From contig NC_085138.1 in assembly GCF_035046485.1 (NCBI RefSeq), positions 275,199,694-275,263,693 of the forward strand: a stretch of 64,000 nucleotides of DNA, given 5' to 3'. The translations under genes and the position numbers were made by a program. Source of the stretch: Aedes albopictus. Lineage: Eukaryota; Arthropoda; Insecta; Diptera; Culicidae. The notes under the pieces were generated by a model. The model had not been told where the DNA came from and ran no database searches. It saw nothing but the letters and a program-made list of their open reading frames with translations. Shown here one piece after another: positions 11,519 to 20,366 of this stretch (positions within the stretch are counted from its first letter, which is position 1; the number at the start of each line of letters is the position of its first letter).

Positions 11519-12086
11519 TACCCAAACTAGGCAAGATTAAACTCTTAACAATCACAGCACAAAAAAGAACAGCAACAATAAAGCCAGATCGGTATCGATT
11601 TGAGTGCGCCAAAGGCGAGGATGCACAGAATACACTGTGTAAAACGCATAATGCGAAACCATATAGGTGAAAATTTAAACTAATTAATAACATCTTCATA
11701 ATCCCGCCCTTATTCAGCCTCAAGTATGAGATTGAAGAAGGGCAGCTGATTGTCTCGGAGAAACACAAGGTCCACCGCGCTATTGCTCCGGTTAGCACAG
11801 TAAGGGCAAATACTGTGGAGGGTGCCCTGGTACTCCACAGGCTCCGTTTGCGATTAGGTTTTTATAAGACCCCCCTAACCATTCATTCCTAGGCACGGTA
11901 AGCGTAAAGCCGCATAACACCATGAATTAGGGGTCACCTGATTAGTGGATTCCTACCACTGGAACGGGCGGTCCGTAGTGCTATTCTTAGCCAGTTGAAC
12001 TAACCGCTACCGACACTACACAGCTATCTAGGCTGATCGGGAAAAGAAGTTAATATTAATGATCAACTTCATACGGGCCCGAAAAA
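11519..12086 (-). promoter_or_regulatory. 5' untranslated leader of the Lian-like element
   Basis: About 570 nt between the 5' border and the start codon. LINE promoters are internal, so transcription signals should lie here, but I identify no specific factor site. The part 11794-11996 resembles the leader of the R1-like element at 50648-50799. A 97-codon frame (11798-11505) overlaps the start of the polyprotein and has no recognisable domain; I treat it as incidental. Confidence 0.6.
11794..11996 (-). ncRNA. Conserved leader block shared with the R1-like element
   Basis: Read on the minus strand it contains GGCTAAGAATAG, CCCCTAATTCATGGTGT, CCGTGCCTAGGAATGA and ACGGAGCCTGTGGAG, each with a counterpart in the same order at 50799-50648. 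The hairpin at 11840-11813 pairs CTGTGGAG with CTCCACAG; the R1 version pairs CTGTGGGG with CCCCACAG, so one pair changes on both sides. This suggests a structured RNA element within the transcript. Its role (promoter, translation, ribozyme-like processing or RNP binding) is unknown. Confidence 0.5.
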
Positions 12087-12310
12087 GTCATTGAATGAAT
12101 ATATATAATATTTCATTAGGGTGGCTCATTTATTTTTAATTAGGGTGGCTCTTTGAGATGGAAATTAAGAACAAAACAATATTTCCAGAAAATTTAACTG
12201 TCCTATTTTTGTATAGTTAAAAACCATGATCCTTTATGTAACACTTTGTTAAGATATTCCTAGACCAACATGTGGAAAGGGCGTAACAACCATTGCAAAT
12301 TTCTGCTTCT
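12087..12310. repeat. Left terminal inverted repeat, inner part
   Basis: Continuation of the left arm beyond the Lian insertion. It mirrors 14640-14860: TTTCATTAGGGTGGCTCATT, AACCATGAT, GGAATATCTTAACAAAGTG-like text and GGAAAGGGCGTAACAACC all occur in reverse at the right. Confidence 0.75.
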
Positions 12311-12779
12311 TATGTCCCTGGATTTTTTTACCAGTAACAGATAGAGCTGACTCTCCTCTATCTGTTAATTGGAAAAGTTTGCATAATATATTGAGATATA
12401 CCCAGAATGGACGAGAAAGTAAGTAAGTAAGTAAGCGTTTGCAATGGTTGTTCCGCAACACAAATGTTGGTCCAGATTTTTATTATGGTTTAAAATAAGG
12501 AATAATAAACTGATTTTAAACGTATCCAAATTATGACAGCTTGATAGGCGATGATGATGTGCAACAAAGGTTTTTTGTTTATCTTTTTTAAAAAGATTCT
12601 TTGCTTTGGGCTGCTTCATTTCTGAAAACACAGTAACGTTGCTGGGGAAAGAACAACAGTAGGTTGCTTTCTATCTATCTAAACAAAACATACCTTAGCT
12701 ACAAGATTACCATATAGCATACCGAAGTGGTGAGTGAACCTAAACTCTATCGTGATGGGACGAACAAAAACATAGAATA

Positions 12780-13454
12780 ACACAGCGTAACAAAAATTAA
12801 CTTTTGGTATATCTCAAGAGCAAACTTATGTGTCTCTGACAGATTTTGGGCCGCTGAATCCGAATCCGGGCTCAGATTTGCTCCAACACGTTACAATTTT
12901 GAGTTATACCTCATTTTATAGGCCAAAATATGCGATTTTGGGCTTTTTGACTGCAAGTTATAAAGCATGGAAATATTTTTTTTAATCAATCAAAAGGTTA
13001 ATTGGTCAATAAGCATCTGAATTAACGACTCATGCAAAATATTTCGTTTTACCATATCGAATTTGATAGTTTTAAGCGATTTATGTTAGGTATGATATTT
13101 CCCATACAAGTCACCCTCCAAAAATTGCATGCAAGTTTTCATACTAACATAAAATGCTTAAATCTATCAAATTTGATTAGGTAAAACGAAATATTTTGCA
13201 TGAGTCGTTAATTTAGATGTTAATTGACCAATTAACCTTTTGATTGCTTAAAAAAAATGTTTCCATGCTTAATGGCTTGCAGTCAAAAAAGCCCAAAATC
13301 GCATATTTTGCCCTATAAATTGAGGTATAGCTCAAAATCCTGACGTGCTGGAGCAAATCTGAGCCCGGATTCGGATTCAGCGACCCAAAAACTGTCAGCG
13401 ACACATAAGTTTGCTTTTGAGAGAGGCCAAAATTTATTTTTTGTTTCGCTGTGT
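12780..13454. mobile_element. Palindromic TA-flanked element, 675 bp
   Basis: Two arms of about 280 bp mirror each other around a centre near 13110. The ends are ACACAGCG at the left and CGCTGTGT at the right, each next to TA. Both arms carry AAAGCCCAAAATCGCATATT or its complement and a GAATCCGGGCTCAGATTTG-like segment. No ORF beyond shadows. It lies in the core of the 7049-15415 element. Confidence 0.8.
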
Positions 13455-13639
13455 TATGTGCTCTCTCTCTCTTCCGGAATCCTTGTTGGAAACTGATATT
13501 ACACAGAGGAATAACAAAAAAGAAAATGAAAAGAAAAGTTAAAAAAAATCAGATGTAGTTTAGGAACATATATTCGATGTAATGTACCAGCATGATTTTA
13601 GTAAATATCACAAAACCGTTCCCACTCTTTCGTTACGTC

Positions 13640-14028
13640 CCTTTTACTACGACCAGGCTTGTTCGCACTGAACGTATGAAAATTATGCTCTATTGATTTA
13701 CACCACCGAAATCATCGTATTTAAAAAAATCTTCCAATCTTAACTGATAGAAGGATATTGAAATAATTTAAATGTCTTTTCGAACTGTCAAAAAACCGCA
13801 CCGCAGTACCACACTGAGCACACGGAGAGAATTTTACTCGAGTGAATTTTAACGCTCCGTGCGGAGCTGCGTTGAGGTTTTTTGACAGTTCGAAAAGTCA
13901 TTTAAATTATTTCAACATCCTTCTATCAGTTAAGATAGGAAGATTGCATGAATACGATTATTTTGGTGTTGTAAATCAAAAGAGCATAAATTTCATCCGC
14001 TCAGTACGGGCATGCTTGCAAAGTAAAT
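13640..14028. mobile_element. Second palindromic element in the core
   Basis: The inner arms match closely: TTTTTTGACAGTTCGAAAAG and its reverse complement, and TCCTTCTATCAGTTAAGAT both sides of a centre near 13836. Similarity falls off outward past TTTATGCTCT. No coding capacity. It may be a foldback MITE; a TA duplication was not pinned down. Confidence 0.65.
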
Positions 14029-14334
14029 TATATCTGCAAATACCGCATAATGAAAAACTTCCCCATCTTAGGGGTTCAACAAACAGTTTTACTATTCAAA
14101 CTAAACTCTTCTTCCTCATAGAAACAGCTGAATAAATGTTTACTCGAATTTTCGAATTTGGTCTCACAAAACTTTTCAAAATCTTACATTGAGATGAACC
14201 TCTCTAGTAAATAAATCTCTTTGGTAGTCCGTACCACAATATCTAATTCTGTAAATAGAAATCGGTTTTAATCACTATACTGATGCCGTGATTAATGAAA
14301 TAGAACGAAAGGAGAGATAATAATTAGAGAATAT

Positions 14335-14560
14335 CCCATTATAGATAAGTCACCGATAGATTTGCAGGAAATCATGGCTTGAAGCTATACGAAAAATATT
14401 AGCTGGTTGAATTTTCTGGAAGTATTTTTTGATCTTAATTTCCAAAAAAAAACAACCCTAACGGAAAATACAATACAAATACAAATACTATTATCGTTTT
14501 ATTTATTTATTTTTCTACAAAAAGGACCACCCTTATGCAAAATAAGTGAAGCACCCAAAA
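14335..14560. repeat. Diverged direct copy of the right-arm segment
   Basis: The order ATCATGG..CTATAC, TTTTCTGGAAGTATTTTTT, TTAATTTCC, CTACAAAAAGGACCACCCTT is repeated again at about 14716-14945. This means the inner right arm carries a second, older copy of the AGGGTGG-bearing segment. Confidence 0.6.
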
Positions 14561-14639
14561 AAAATCAAAATTTAAAAAAGAAAATAAAAGATTTCATGAA
14601 TAATTGAGGATACGCCCGGAAGGGACAGGAGAAGCAGAA

Positions 14640-15415
14640 ATTCGCAATGGTTGTTACGCCCTTTCCACATGTTGGTCTAGGAATATCTCAACAAAGTGTA
14701 ATATGCCAATAAAGCATCATGGTTTTAAACTATACAAAAATATGACAGGTAAATTTTCTGGAAATATTTTTTTGTTCTTAATTTCCATCTCAAAGAACCA
14801 CCCTAATTAAAAATAAATGAGCCACCCTAATGAAATATTATATATATTTATCATTGAAAATGACTTACAGGTATATAAGAGATTTTTTAATACTTTTATC
14901 TTATTTTTTAATTTTTTCTACAAAAAGGACCACCCTTATGCAAAAGAAGTGAACCACACTAACGATATAAGATATATAATATGCTAGCAGTTGCCAACGA
15001 TGATATAAGACATGTTCCAGTACAATTGCTATGAATATTTCAGCAACTAAATTCAAATCCTCCATTTCAAATTCATTTCACTCTCGCAACTCAAAAATTT
15101 TCTAAGTCCAAAAAGTCATTTTTTTTTCAAAAAATTTTTTTTGAGATAACACCAGATCTCGACGTTTCATGCACTTTTAAGGCATTTGGCATCAAAAAAA
15201 AATTTTCGATTTCGAAATTTTCATGTATCCCTACCTTGGGATATTTTTCGTGTTTCAAAACAGCCAAACTTTGACCGCTTTGGGCCACCCCTTATCGAAG
15301 TCCGATTGAGCTGAAATTTTGCATGGGGACTTTTTTTGAGGAGACGAAACTTTTGAGCACTACCCGTTTTTGAAATTCGATGGTCAAATTTTTCCCATAC
15401 ATTCCATTGGCACCC
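14640..15415. repeat. Right terminal inverted repeat, uninterrupted
   Basis: Reverse complement of 7049-7580 joined to 12087-12310. Because it is unbroken it serves as the reference that reveals where the Lian-like element entered. Outer end CATTGGCACCC followed by TA. Confidence 0.8.
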
Positions 15416-15417
15416 TA

Positions 15418-16004
15418 ATATCCATCCCTATTTCGACGCCTATTGACCCAATCACCTACCCTCGGAATGAACATGTTGGTCCATTTTTCTTTCGTGGGAC
15501 TGTCCCACGCACGCTGCCATTTGGCCATAGATGCCATAGAGCACTCTTTGTCCTCACCGATAAGGACGCCACCCGATAGGCTCCTGACCAGTGATGACAC
15601 AAAGCGCATCGTCTGACACGATACGGTACGCGCTCGCAACCCTCAGGCATCTGGAGCACTATCTCGGCGGTCTTTATAACCGACAAGAAATCTTCTGCGA
15701 TTGGCCTCCCTTTCTGGAAGCCGAACTGTTTACTCGAGAGATCATTAACACCCTCGGTGTGCCTCAACATTTTGTTAAGGATGATCTTCTCGAGCTCCTT
15801 CCCCGCCGTGTCTATCAAGCATATTGGTCTATATGCTGACGGGTCTCCGGGTGGTTTCCCCACCTTTGAAGAACCTGGCTCTTGCGCCTTCAAACCTCTG
15901 GGAAAACTCCCACGTACAGATATTTCTGCATAGCCGACCTGAACATGATCAGAGTTCAGAATTAGGGACCAGAAAATCCAAGATGGCGGACCAAATTGCT
16001 TCAA
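15418..16004 (-). pseudogene. R1-clade ORF2 relic with internal deletion
   Basis: The minus strand encodes KPPGDPSAYRPICLIDTAGK, then LEKIILNKMLRHTEG and LSSKQFGFQKGRPIAEDFLS, all close to the intact R1-like ORF2 at 46044-49025. It then jumps to the later thumb region: ECSMASMAKWQRAWDSPTKEK and FIPRVGDWVNRRR match MVKWQRAWDSSTKGRW and LIPRVDSWINRR. The RT active site is deleted and the frames are broken. It touches the TA at the right end of the large element. Confidence 0.85.
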
Positions 16005-16210
16005 GCCGTCTTAACGCCAGGATTGCTTGTGCCACGAAAGGAATTTTGTCAAGCAGATAAAAACTCCATGTTCATTTATATTGTCTCTTGAATGTTGTTG
16101 AAAGTTTTTATCTAAACGCACGAGAAGAGTACCATCATCACATCGATGGACCAAGAAGGATTTTATGCAATAATAAATAGTAGATTATTTTAATGAAATG
16201 TGAGAGAATA
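16005..16210. other. Short unassigned spacer
   Basis: AT-rich DNA between the R1 relic and the split MITE. Nothing recognised. Confidence 0.4.
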
Positions 16211-16276
16211 GACCATATGGATAAAGTAGAAGAAATACTCTACTTAATCTATGTGAAGCCGTGGAATAAATCGCTG

Positions 16277-16290
16277 TGATCTGAGTAAAG
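16277..16290. repeat. Target-site duplication, left copy (RTE element)
   Basis: TGATCTGAGTAAAG, identical to 19516-19529. It defines the 5' border of the JAM1-like element. Confidence 0.9.
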
Positions 16291-16350
16291 GGGGTGGAAG
16301 CTCAGGTAAAATATTATCTCCTGGGCGCCCATTAAAAACACCACCCCCGG
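16291..16350 (+). ncRNA. Predicted stem-loop at the extreme 5' end of the RTE element
   Basis: The first bases GGGGTGG can pair with CCACCCC about 50 nt on; inside, CTCAGG pairs with CCTGGG. A strong helix that closes on the first nucleotide of the transcript is notable because some RTE elements carry self-cleaving ribozymes there. The simple nested shape seen by eye does not by itself match that double-pseudoknot fold. Confidence 0.35.
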
Positions 16351-16487
16351 CGAAGACTGGCGCTCGAGCCTAGCTATTTAGCACTGTAGTTGGAGGAAAT
16401 GCCAATGCAGAACCCGTAGCTTCCGGGAAGGTAAGCCCAGCTCCCTGGGTTAGTGGGTTGGTGTCAGGCCCTGCGAGCCAGCCGTAA

Positions 16488-19400
16488 AAAAGACTAGCAC
16501 CGGAAAATCAACAAGAGAAGAATGCGAACCGATACCAATGGCGACGACCACAGCGACGAAAAGGGACTTGCGATTGGAAACTCGGTACGTGGAACTGCAG
16601 ATCTCTCAACTTCATCGGGAGCACCCGCATACTCGCCGATATACTGAAGGACCGCGGGTTCGGAATCGTAGCGCTGCAGGAGGTGTGTTGGACAGGATCT
16701 ATGGTGCGAACGTTTAGAGGTAATCATACCATCTACCAGAGCTGCGGCAACACACGCGAGCTGGGAACAGCTTGCATCGTGATGGGTGATATGCAGAGAC
16801 GCGTGATCGGTTGGTGGCCGATCGACGAAAGAATGTGCAGGTTGAGGATCAAGGGCCGATTCTTCAACATTAGCATAATAAACGTGCACAGCCCTCACTC
16901 CGGAAGCACTGATGATGACAAAGACGCATTTTACGCGCAGCTCGAACGCGAGTACGACCGCTGCCCAAACCACGACGTCAAGATCATCATAGGGGATCTA
17001 AACGCTCAGATAGGCCAGGAGGAGGAATTCAGACCGACGATTGGAAAGTTCAGCGCCCACCAGCTGACGAACGACAATGGCCTACGCCTCATCGATTTCG
17101 CCGCCTCCAAGAACATGGCCATTCGTAGCACCTTCTTCCAGCACAGCCTCCCGTATCGTTACACCTGGAGATCACCAAAACAAACGGAATCGCAAATCGA
17201 CCACGTTCTGATTGATGGACGGCACTTCTCCGACATTATCGACGTCAGGACCTATCGTGGCGCTAATATCGACTCTGATCACTACCTGGTGATGGTTAAA
17301 CTGCGCCCAAAACTCTCCGTTATTAACAACGTACATTACCGGCGGCCGCCCCGGTACGATCTAGAGCGACTGAAGCAACCGAATGTCGCCACCGCATACG
17401 CGCAGAATCTCGAGGCAGCGTTGCCGGACGAGGGTGTGCTCGATGTGGCCCCTCTAGAGGACTGCTGGAGTACAATCAAAGCAGCCATCAACAACGCATC
17501 CGAGAGCACTATCGGGTACGTAGAACGGAGTCGACGAAACGATTGGTTCGACGAGGAGTGCAGAGCGGTTCTGGAGGAGAAGGATGCAGCGCGGGCGGTA
17601 ATGCTGCAGCATGGAACCCGACAGAATGTGGAGCGATACAGACAGAAGCGGAAGCAGCAGACCCGTCTCTTCCGGGAGAAAAAGCGCCGCCTGGAAGAAG
17701 CGGAGTGCGAGGAAATGGAACTGCTTTGCCGTTCACAGGAAACACGCAAGTTCTACCAGAAGCTCAACGCATCCCGCAAAGGCTACGTGCCGCAAGCCGA
17801 AATCTGCAGGGATAAGGACGGGAGCCTCCTGACGGACAAACGTGAGGTGATCGAAAGGTGGAAGCAGCACTTCGACGAGCACCTGAATGGCGAAGAGAAT
17901 GTAGGCACGGAGGACCAAGGCAGCGGAGGAAATGACTATGTTGGTGCAGCAGAGGACGGGAACGAACCAACTCCCACGCTGAGGGAAGTTAAGGATGCCA
18001 TCCACCAGCTCAAAAACAACAAAGCGGCTGGTAAGGACGGTATCGCAGCAGAACTCATCAAGATGGGCCCGGAAAAGTTGGCCACCTGTCTGCACCAGTT
18101 AGTAGTCAAGATCTGGGAAACCGAACAGCTACCGGGGGAGTGGAAGGAAGGGATAATCTGTCCCATCCACAAGAAAGGCGACAAGTTAATGTGTGAGAAC
18201 TTTCGAGCGATCACCATTTTGAATGCCGCCTACAAAGTGCTATCTCAGATCATCTTCCGTCGTCTTTCACCTAAAGTAAATGAGTTCGTGGGAAGTTACC
18301 AAGCCGGTTTTATCGACGGCCGGTCGACAACGGACCAGATCTTCACCGTACGGCAAATCCTCCAGAAATGCCGTGAATACCAGGTCCCAACGCATCACCT
18401 GTTCATCGACTTCAAAGCGGCATACGACAGTATCGACCGCACAGAGCTATGGAAAATTATGGACGAGAACAGCTTTCCCGGGAAGCTGACTAGACTGATA
18501 AGAGCAATGATGGACGGTGCGCAGAACAGCGTAAGGATTTCGGGTGAACTATCCAGTTCATTTGAATCTCGACGGGGACTACGACAAGGTGATGGACTTT
18601 CCTGCCTACTATTCAACATCGCCCTGGAAGGTGTTATGCGACGATCCGGGCTCAACAGCCGGGGTACGATCTTCACGAAATCCAGCCAATTTGTCTGTTT
18701 TGCGGATGACATGGATATTATTGCTAGAACATTTGGAACGGTGGCAGAATTGTCCACCCGCCTGAAACGTGAAGCAGCAAAGGTCGGACTGGTGGTGAAT
18801 GCGGCTAAGACAAAGTACATGCTGGTAGGTGGGACTGAGCGAGACAGGACAAGCCTTGGCAGCAATGTTACGATAGACGGGGATACTTTCGAGGTGGTAG
18901 AAGAATTCGTCTACCTCGGCTCCTTGCTAACGGCTGACAATAACGTGAGCCGTGAAATACGAAGGTGCATCATCAGTGGAAGTCGTGCCTACTATGGGCT
19001 CCAGAAGAAACTGCGGTCAAAAAAGATTCACCCACGCACCAAATGCACCATGTACAAAACGCTAATAAGACCGGTGATCCTCTACGGGCACGAGACATGG
19101 ACGATGCTCGAGGAGGACCTGCAAGCACTCGGAGTTTTCGAGCGACGGGTGCTAAGGACGATCTTCGGCGGCGTGCAGGAGAACGGTGTGTGGCGGAGAA
19201 GGATGAACCACGAGCTCGCTGCACTTTACGGCGAACCCAACATCCAGAAAGTGGCCAAAGCCGGAAGGGTACGATGGGCAGGGCATGTTGCAAGAATGCC
19301 GGACAACAACCCTGCAAAGTTGGTGTTTGCTAACCATCCGGTTGGTACAAGAAGGCGTGGAGCGCAGAGAGCACGATGGGCGGACCAGGTGGAGCGTGAT

Positions 19401-19490
19401 CTGGCGAGTGTTGGGCGTGACCGACGTTGGAGAGCTGCAGCTGTAAATCGAGTATTATGGCGGCAAATTGTTGATTCAGTATTATCATGA
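16488..19490 (+). CDS. RTE-clade polyprotein (AP endonuclease and reverse transcriptase)
   Basis: The frame is open from 16488 (after a stop) to 19490. The first ATG is at 16683, yet the endonuclease clearly starts earlier with LGTWNCRSLN and IVALQEVCW, whose Glu is catalytic. I therefore extend upstream; the true initiator may be non-AUG or reached from the small ORF at 16522. Later endonuclease motifs are IIIGDLNAQIG, TWRSPKQTESQIDHVLI and SDHYLVM. RT motifs are AAGKDGIAAELIK, GDKLMCENFRAITILN, FIDFKAAYDSIDR, GLRQGDGLSCLLF and the catalytic FADDMDII about 675 residues after the ATG at 16683. The C-terminal end has VRWAGHVARMP. No RNase H or gag. Intact frame. Confidence 0.9.
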   Translation, partial: KRLAPENQQEKNANRYQWRRPQRRKGTCDWKLGTWNCRSLNFIGSTRILADILKDRGFGIVALQEVCWTGSMVRTFRGNHTIYQSCGNTRELGTACIVMGDMQRRVIGWWPIDERMCRLRIKGRFFNISIINVHSPHSGSTDDDKDAFYAQLEREYDRCPNHDVKIIIGDLNAQIGQEEEFRPTIGKFSAHQLTNDNGLRLIDFAASKNMAIRSTFFQHSLPYRYTWRSPKQTESQIDHVLIDGRHFSDIIDVRTYRGANIDSDHYLVMVKLRPKLSVINNVHYRRPPRYDLERLKQPNVATAYAQNLEAALPDEGVLDVAPLEDCWSTIKAAINNASESTIGYVERSRRNDWFDEECRAVLEEKDAARAVMLQHGTRQNVERYRQKRKQQTRLFREKKRRLEEAECEEMELLCRSQETRKFYQKLNASRKGYVPQAEICRDKDGSLLTDKREVIERWKQHFDEHLNGEENVGTEDQGSGGNDYVGAAEDGNEPTPTLREVKDAIHQLKNNKAAGKDGIAAELIKMGPEKLATCLHQLVVKIWETEQLPGEWKEGIICPIHKKGDKLMCENFRAITILNAAYKVLSQIIFRRLSPKVNEFVGSYQAGFIDGRSTTDQIFTVRQILQKCREYQVPTHHLFIDFKAAYDSIDRTELWKIMDENSFPGKLTRLIRAMMDGAQNSVRISGELSSSFESRRGLRQGDGLSCLLFNIALEGVMRRSGLNSRGTIFTKSSQFVCFADDMDIIARTFGTVAELSTRLKREAAKVGLVVNAAKTKYMLVGGTERDRTSLGSNVTIDGDTFEVVEEFVYLGSLLTADNNVSREIRRCIISGSRAYYGLQKKLRSKKIHPRTKCTMYKTLIRPVILYGHETWTMLEEDLQALGVFERRVLRTIFGGVQENGVWRRRMNHELAALYGEPNIQKVAKAGRVRWAGHVARMPDNNPAKLVFANHPVGTRRRGAQRARWADQVERDLASVGRDRRWRAAAVNRVLWRQIVDSVLS
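16522..16647 (+). CDS. Small first ORF overlapping the RTE polyprotein
   Basis: Starts ATGCGAACCGATACCAATGG and runs 41 codons to TGA in a different frame from the polyprotein. Tiny ORF1s that overlap the main frame have been reported in RTE elements (recalled). It shows no domain. Its value may lie in translation: ribosomes finishing it would be inside the polyprotein frame, which lacks an early AUG. Confidence 0.35.
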   Translation: MRTDTNGDDHSDEKGLAIGNSVRGTADLSTSSGAPAYSPIY

Positions 19491-19515
19491 ATTTGATGTT
19501 AACTAAATAAATGAA

Positions 19516-19529
19516 TGATCTGAGTAAAG
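19516..19529. repeat. Target-site duplication, right copy (RTE element)
   Basis: TGATCTGAGTAAAG, identical to 16277-16290, directly after the TAAATAAATGAA tail. Confidence 0.9.
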
Positions 19530-19560
19530 AGTATTTACTCAGTTTTATTCATATGGTCTA

Positions 19561-20078
19561 ATGCGTGCCACAAAAGTTCAGCTTATTGGACGCAGTGGCT
19601 TAATTTCCCCAACAGGGGAGGAAATAAAAAGAGAATGTACATAAGCCACTCTTACGTCTTCTTAGAACTCCATGAAAGAAAAAGCTCTCCGATAGACATC
19701 TCCACTTTCTTGTTGCCGAACACTACTAACTGGTGCTGCTGCTGCTGCTGCTGTTGCAAGCACGAAGTGGCAGTCTAACATCATTTTCCATGCCCGCACA
19801 AAATCAAAGAAAATTTGTTTATGAGTACAGATGTGATACTACTGCAAACGACCTCTGATGGTTATCATGTCTTCTGGCTTTGTGTATCTACCACGGTGGT
19901 TATACGACGGCATCACTCGTTTTGATTCCGCAAGGATCGAAAGTCGAGAAGCGCGCTATTATAGCTGGCTTTCGTCATGCATGGTTCTGGTAGATACCTA
20001 CTACACAGTGTGCTCCTCAAATTGGGAAGTCATATGCCCCGAAACGGCATGAAGCCGTCATATTTGTTTTCGATTTAC
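19561..20078. other. Unassigned sequence with a CTG run
   Basis: No gene recognised. A (CTG)7-type microsatellite lies at about 19735-19755. Confidence 0.4.
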
Positions 20079-20366
20079 CTAAGTGATAATATTATGAATA
20101 AGTGCTGGTACATGGTGAATCGTGCGGCCATCTACGAAACATGCGTCTCCGGTTGAGGGCAGGTTCGGCCCATCGTCGACGACGACGTTGACGTCAACGT
20201 CGGAAGATACTTCCACGGTTTGCAAATTTGATATTTTCGACATGTGTTTCCGCTGCGCCGTGTCTTGTTTGCAAGCGCTTGTGTTAAGGAGGGACAACAA
20301 CCAACGTCCCGATCCTAGCTGAAAGGGCTTGTCTTTCGCTTTGACACTCGCGTCACGTAGCGCCAT
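20079..20366 (-). CDS. Possible host ORF of 95 codons, unidentified
   Basis: The frame starts MALRDASVKAKDKPFQLGSG with a favourable context (TTCCATGGCG) and continues through VEVSSDVDVNVVVDDGPNL and GDACFVDGRTIHHVPALIH to a TAG. The sequence is outside recognised repeats and uses varied residues, unlike repeat shadows. The stop overlaps AG-GTAAAT, a good splice donor string, so it could be part of a spliced first exon. No family recognised and no function offered; chance remains possible. Confidence 0.3.
   Translation of the reverse strand: MALRDASVKAKDKPFQLGSGRWLLSLLNTSACKQDTAQRKHMSKISNLQTVEVSSDVDVNVVVDDGPNLPSTGDACFVDGRTIHHVPALIHNIIT

Larger units (their letters stand above)
7581..12086 (-). 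mobile_element. Lian-like LOA-clade non-LTR retrotransposon, full length
   Basis: Its borders come from comparing the split left arm of the host element with the intact right arm. The 5' end is near 12086 and the 3' end near 7581. Length (about 4.5 kb), a single ORF of 1214 codons, and endonuclease-RT-RNase H order match Lian, a LOA-clade family described from Aedes aegypti (recalled, not checked). The 3' UTR has two 56-bp tandem units and ends in short CTGATAC-type repeats rather than poly(A). No clear target duplication is seen; the join is almost blunt. The 5' leader holds the block shared with the R1-like element. Confidence 0.8.
7049..15415. mobile_element. Large TA-flanked terminal-inverted-repeat element, interrupted
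   Basis: The ends read TA-GGGTGCCAATG and CATTGGCACCC-TA. The left arm (7049-7580, continuing at 12087-12310) is mirrored by the right arm (15415-14640): both contain the same AT-rich text in the same order, including TTGGCAACTGCTAGCATATT near 7456 and its reverse complement near 14983. TTAGGGTGGYYC motifs recur along both arms (about 7489, 7513, 12116, 12139; reversed near 14797, 14820, 14926, 14950). A Lian-like LINE of about 4.5 kb splits the left arm, so the element itself is about 3.9 kb. No transposase ORF is visible. Two palindromic elements lie in its core. Confidence 0.8.
16291..19515 (+). mobile_element. JAM1-like RTE-clade non-LTR retrotransposon, full length
   Basis: 3225 bp bounded by a perfect 14-bp duplication. 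It has a short 5' UTR, one long frame with an AP endonuclease and RT but no RNase H, a 3' UTR of only about 25 bp, and a tail of TAAATAAATGAA-type repeats instead of poly(A). These are RTE traits; JAM1 is the RTE-clade family known from Aedes (recalled). The intact frame and exact duplication point to recent insertion. Confidence 0.9.
16211..19558. mobile_element. 109-bp TA-flanked MITE split by an RTE element
   Basis: Left part 16211-16290 begins GACCATATGGATAAAG after TA; right part 19530-19558 ends TTTATTCATATGGTC before TA. With the RTE element and one copy of its duplication removed, the remainder is 109 bp with imperfect terminal inverted repeats of about 33 bp (AAATACTCT is shared by both arms). 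TA flanks suggest a mariner-like or similar transposase supplied in trans. Confidence 0.7.

Noticed and set aside
11505..11798. 97-codon frame upstream of the Lian polyprotein as an ORF1
   Set aside because: No coiled coil, RRM or zinc knuckle; it overlaps the shared leader block and is hydrophobic in a random-looking way.
17336..19337. Minus-strand frames of 60-160 codons across the RTE polyprotein
   Set aside because: They are shadows of the plus-strand CDS with no motif of their own.
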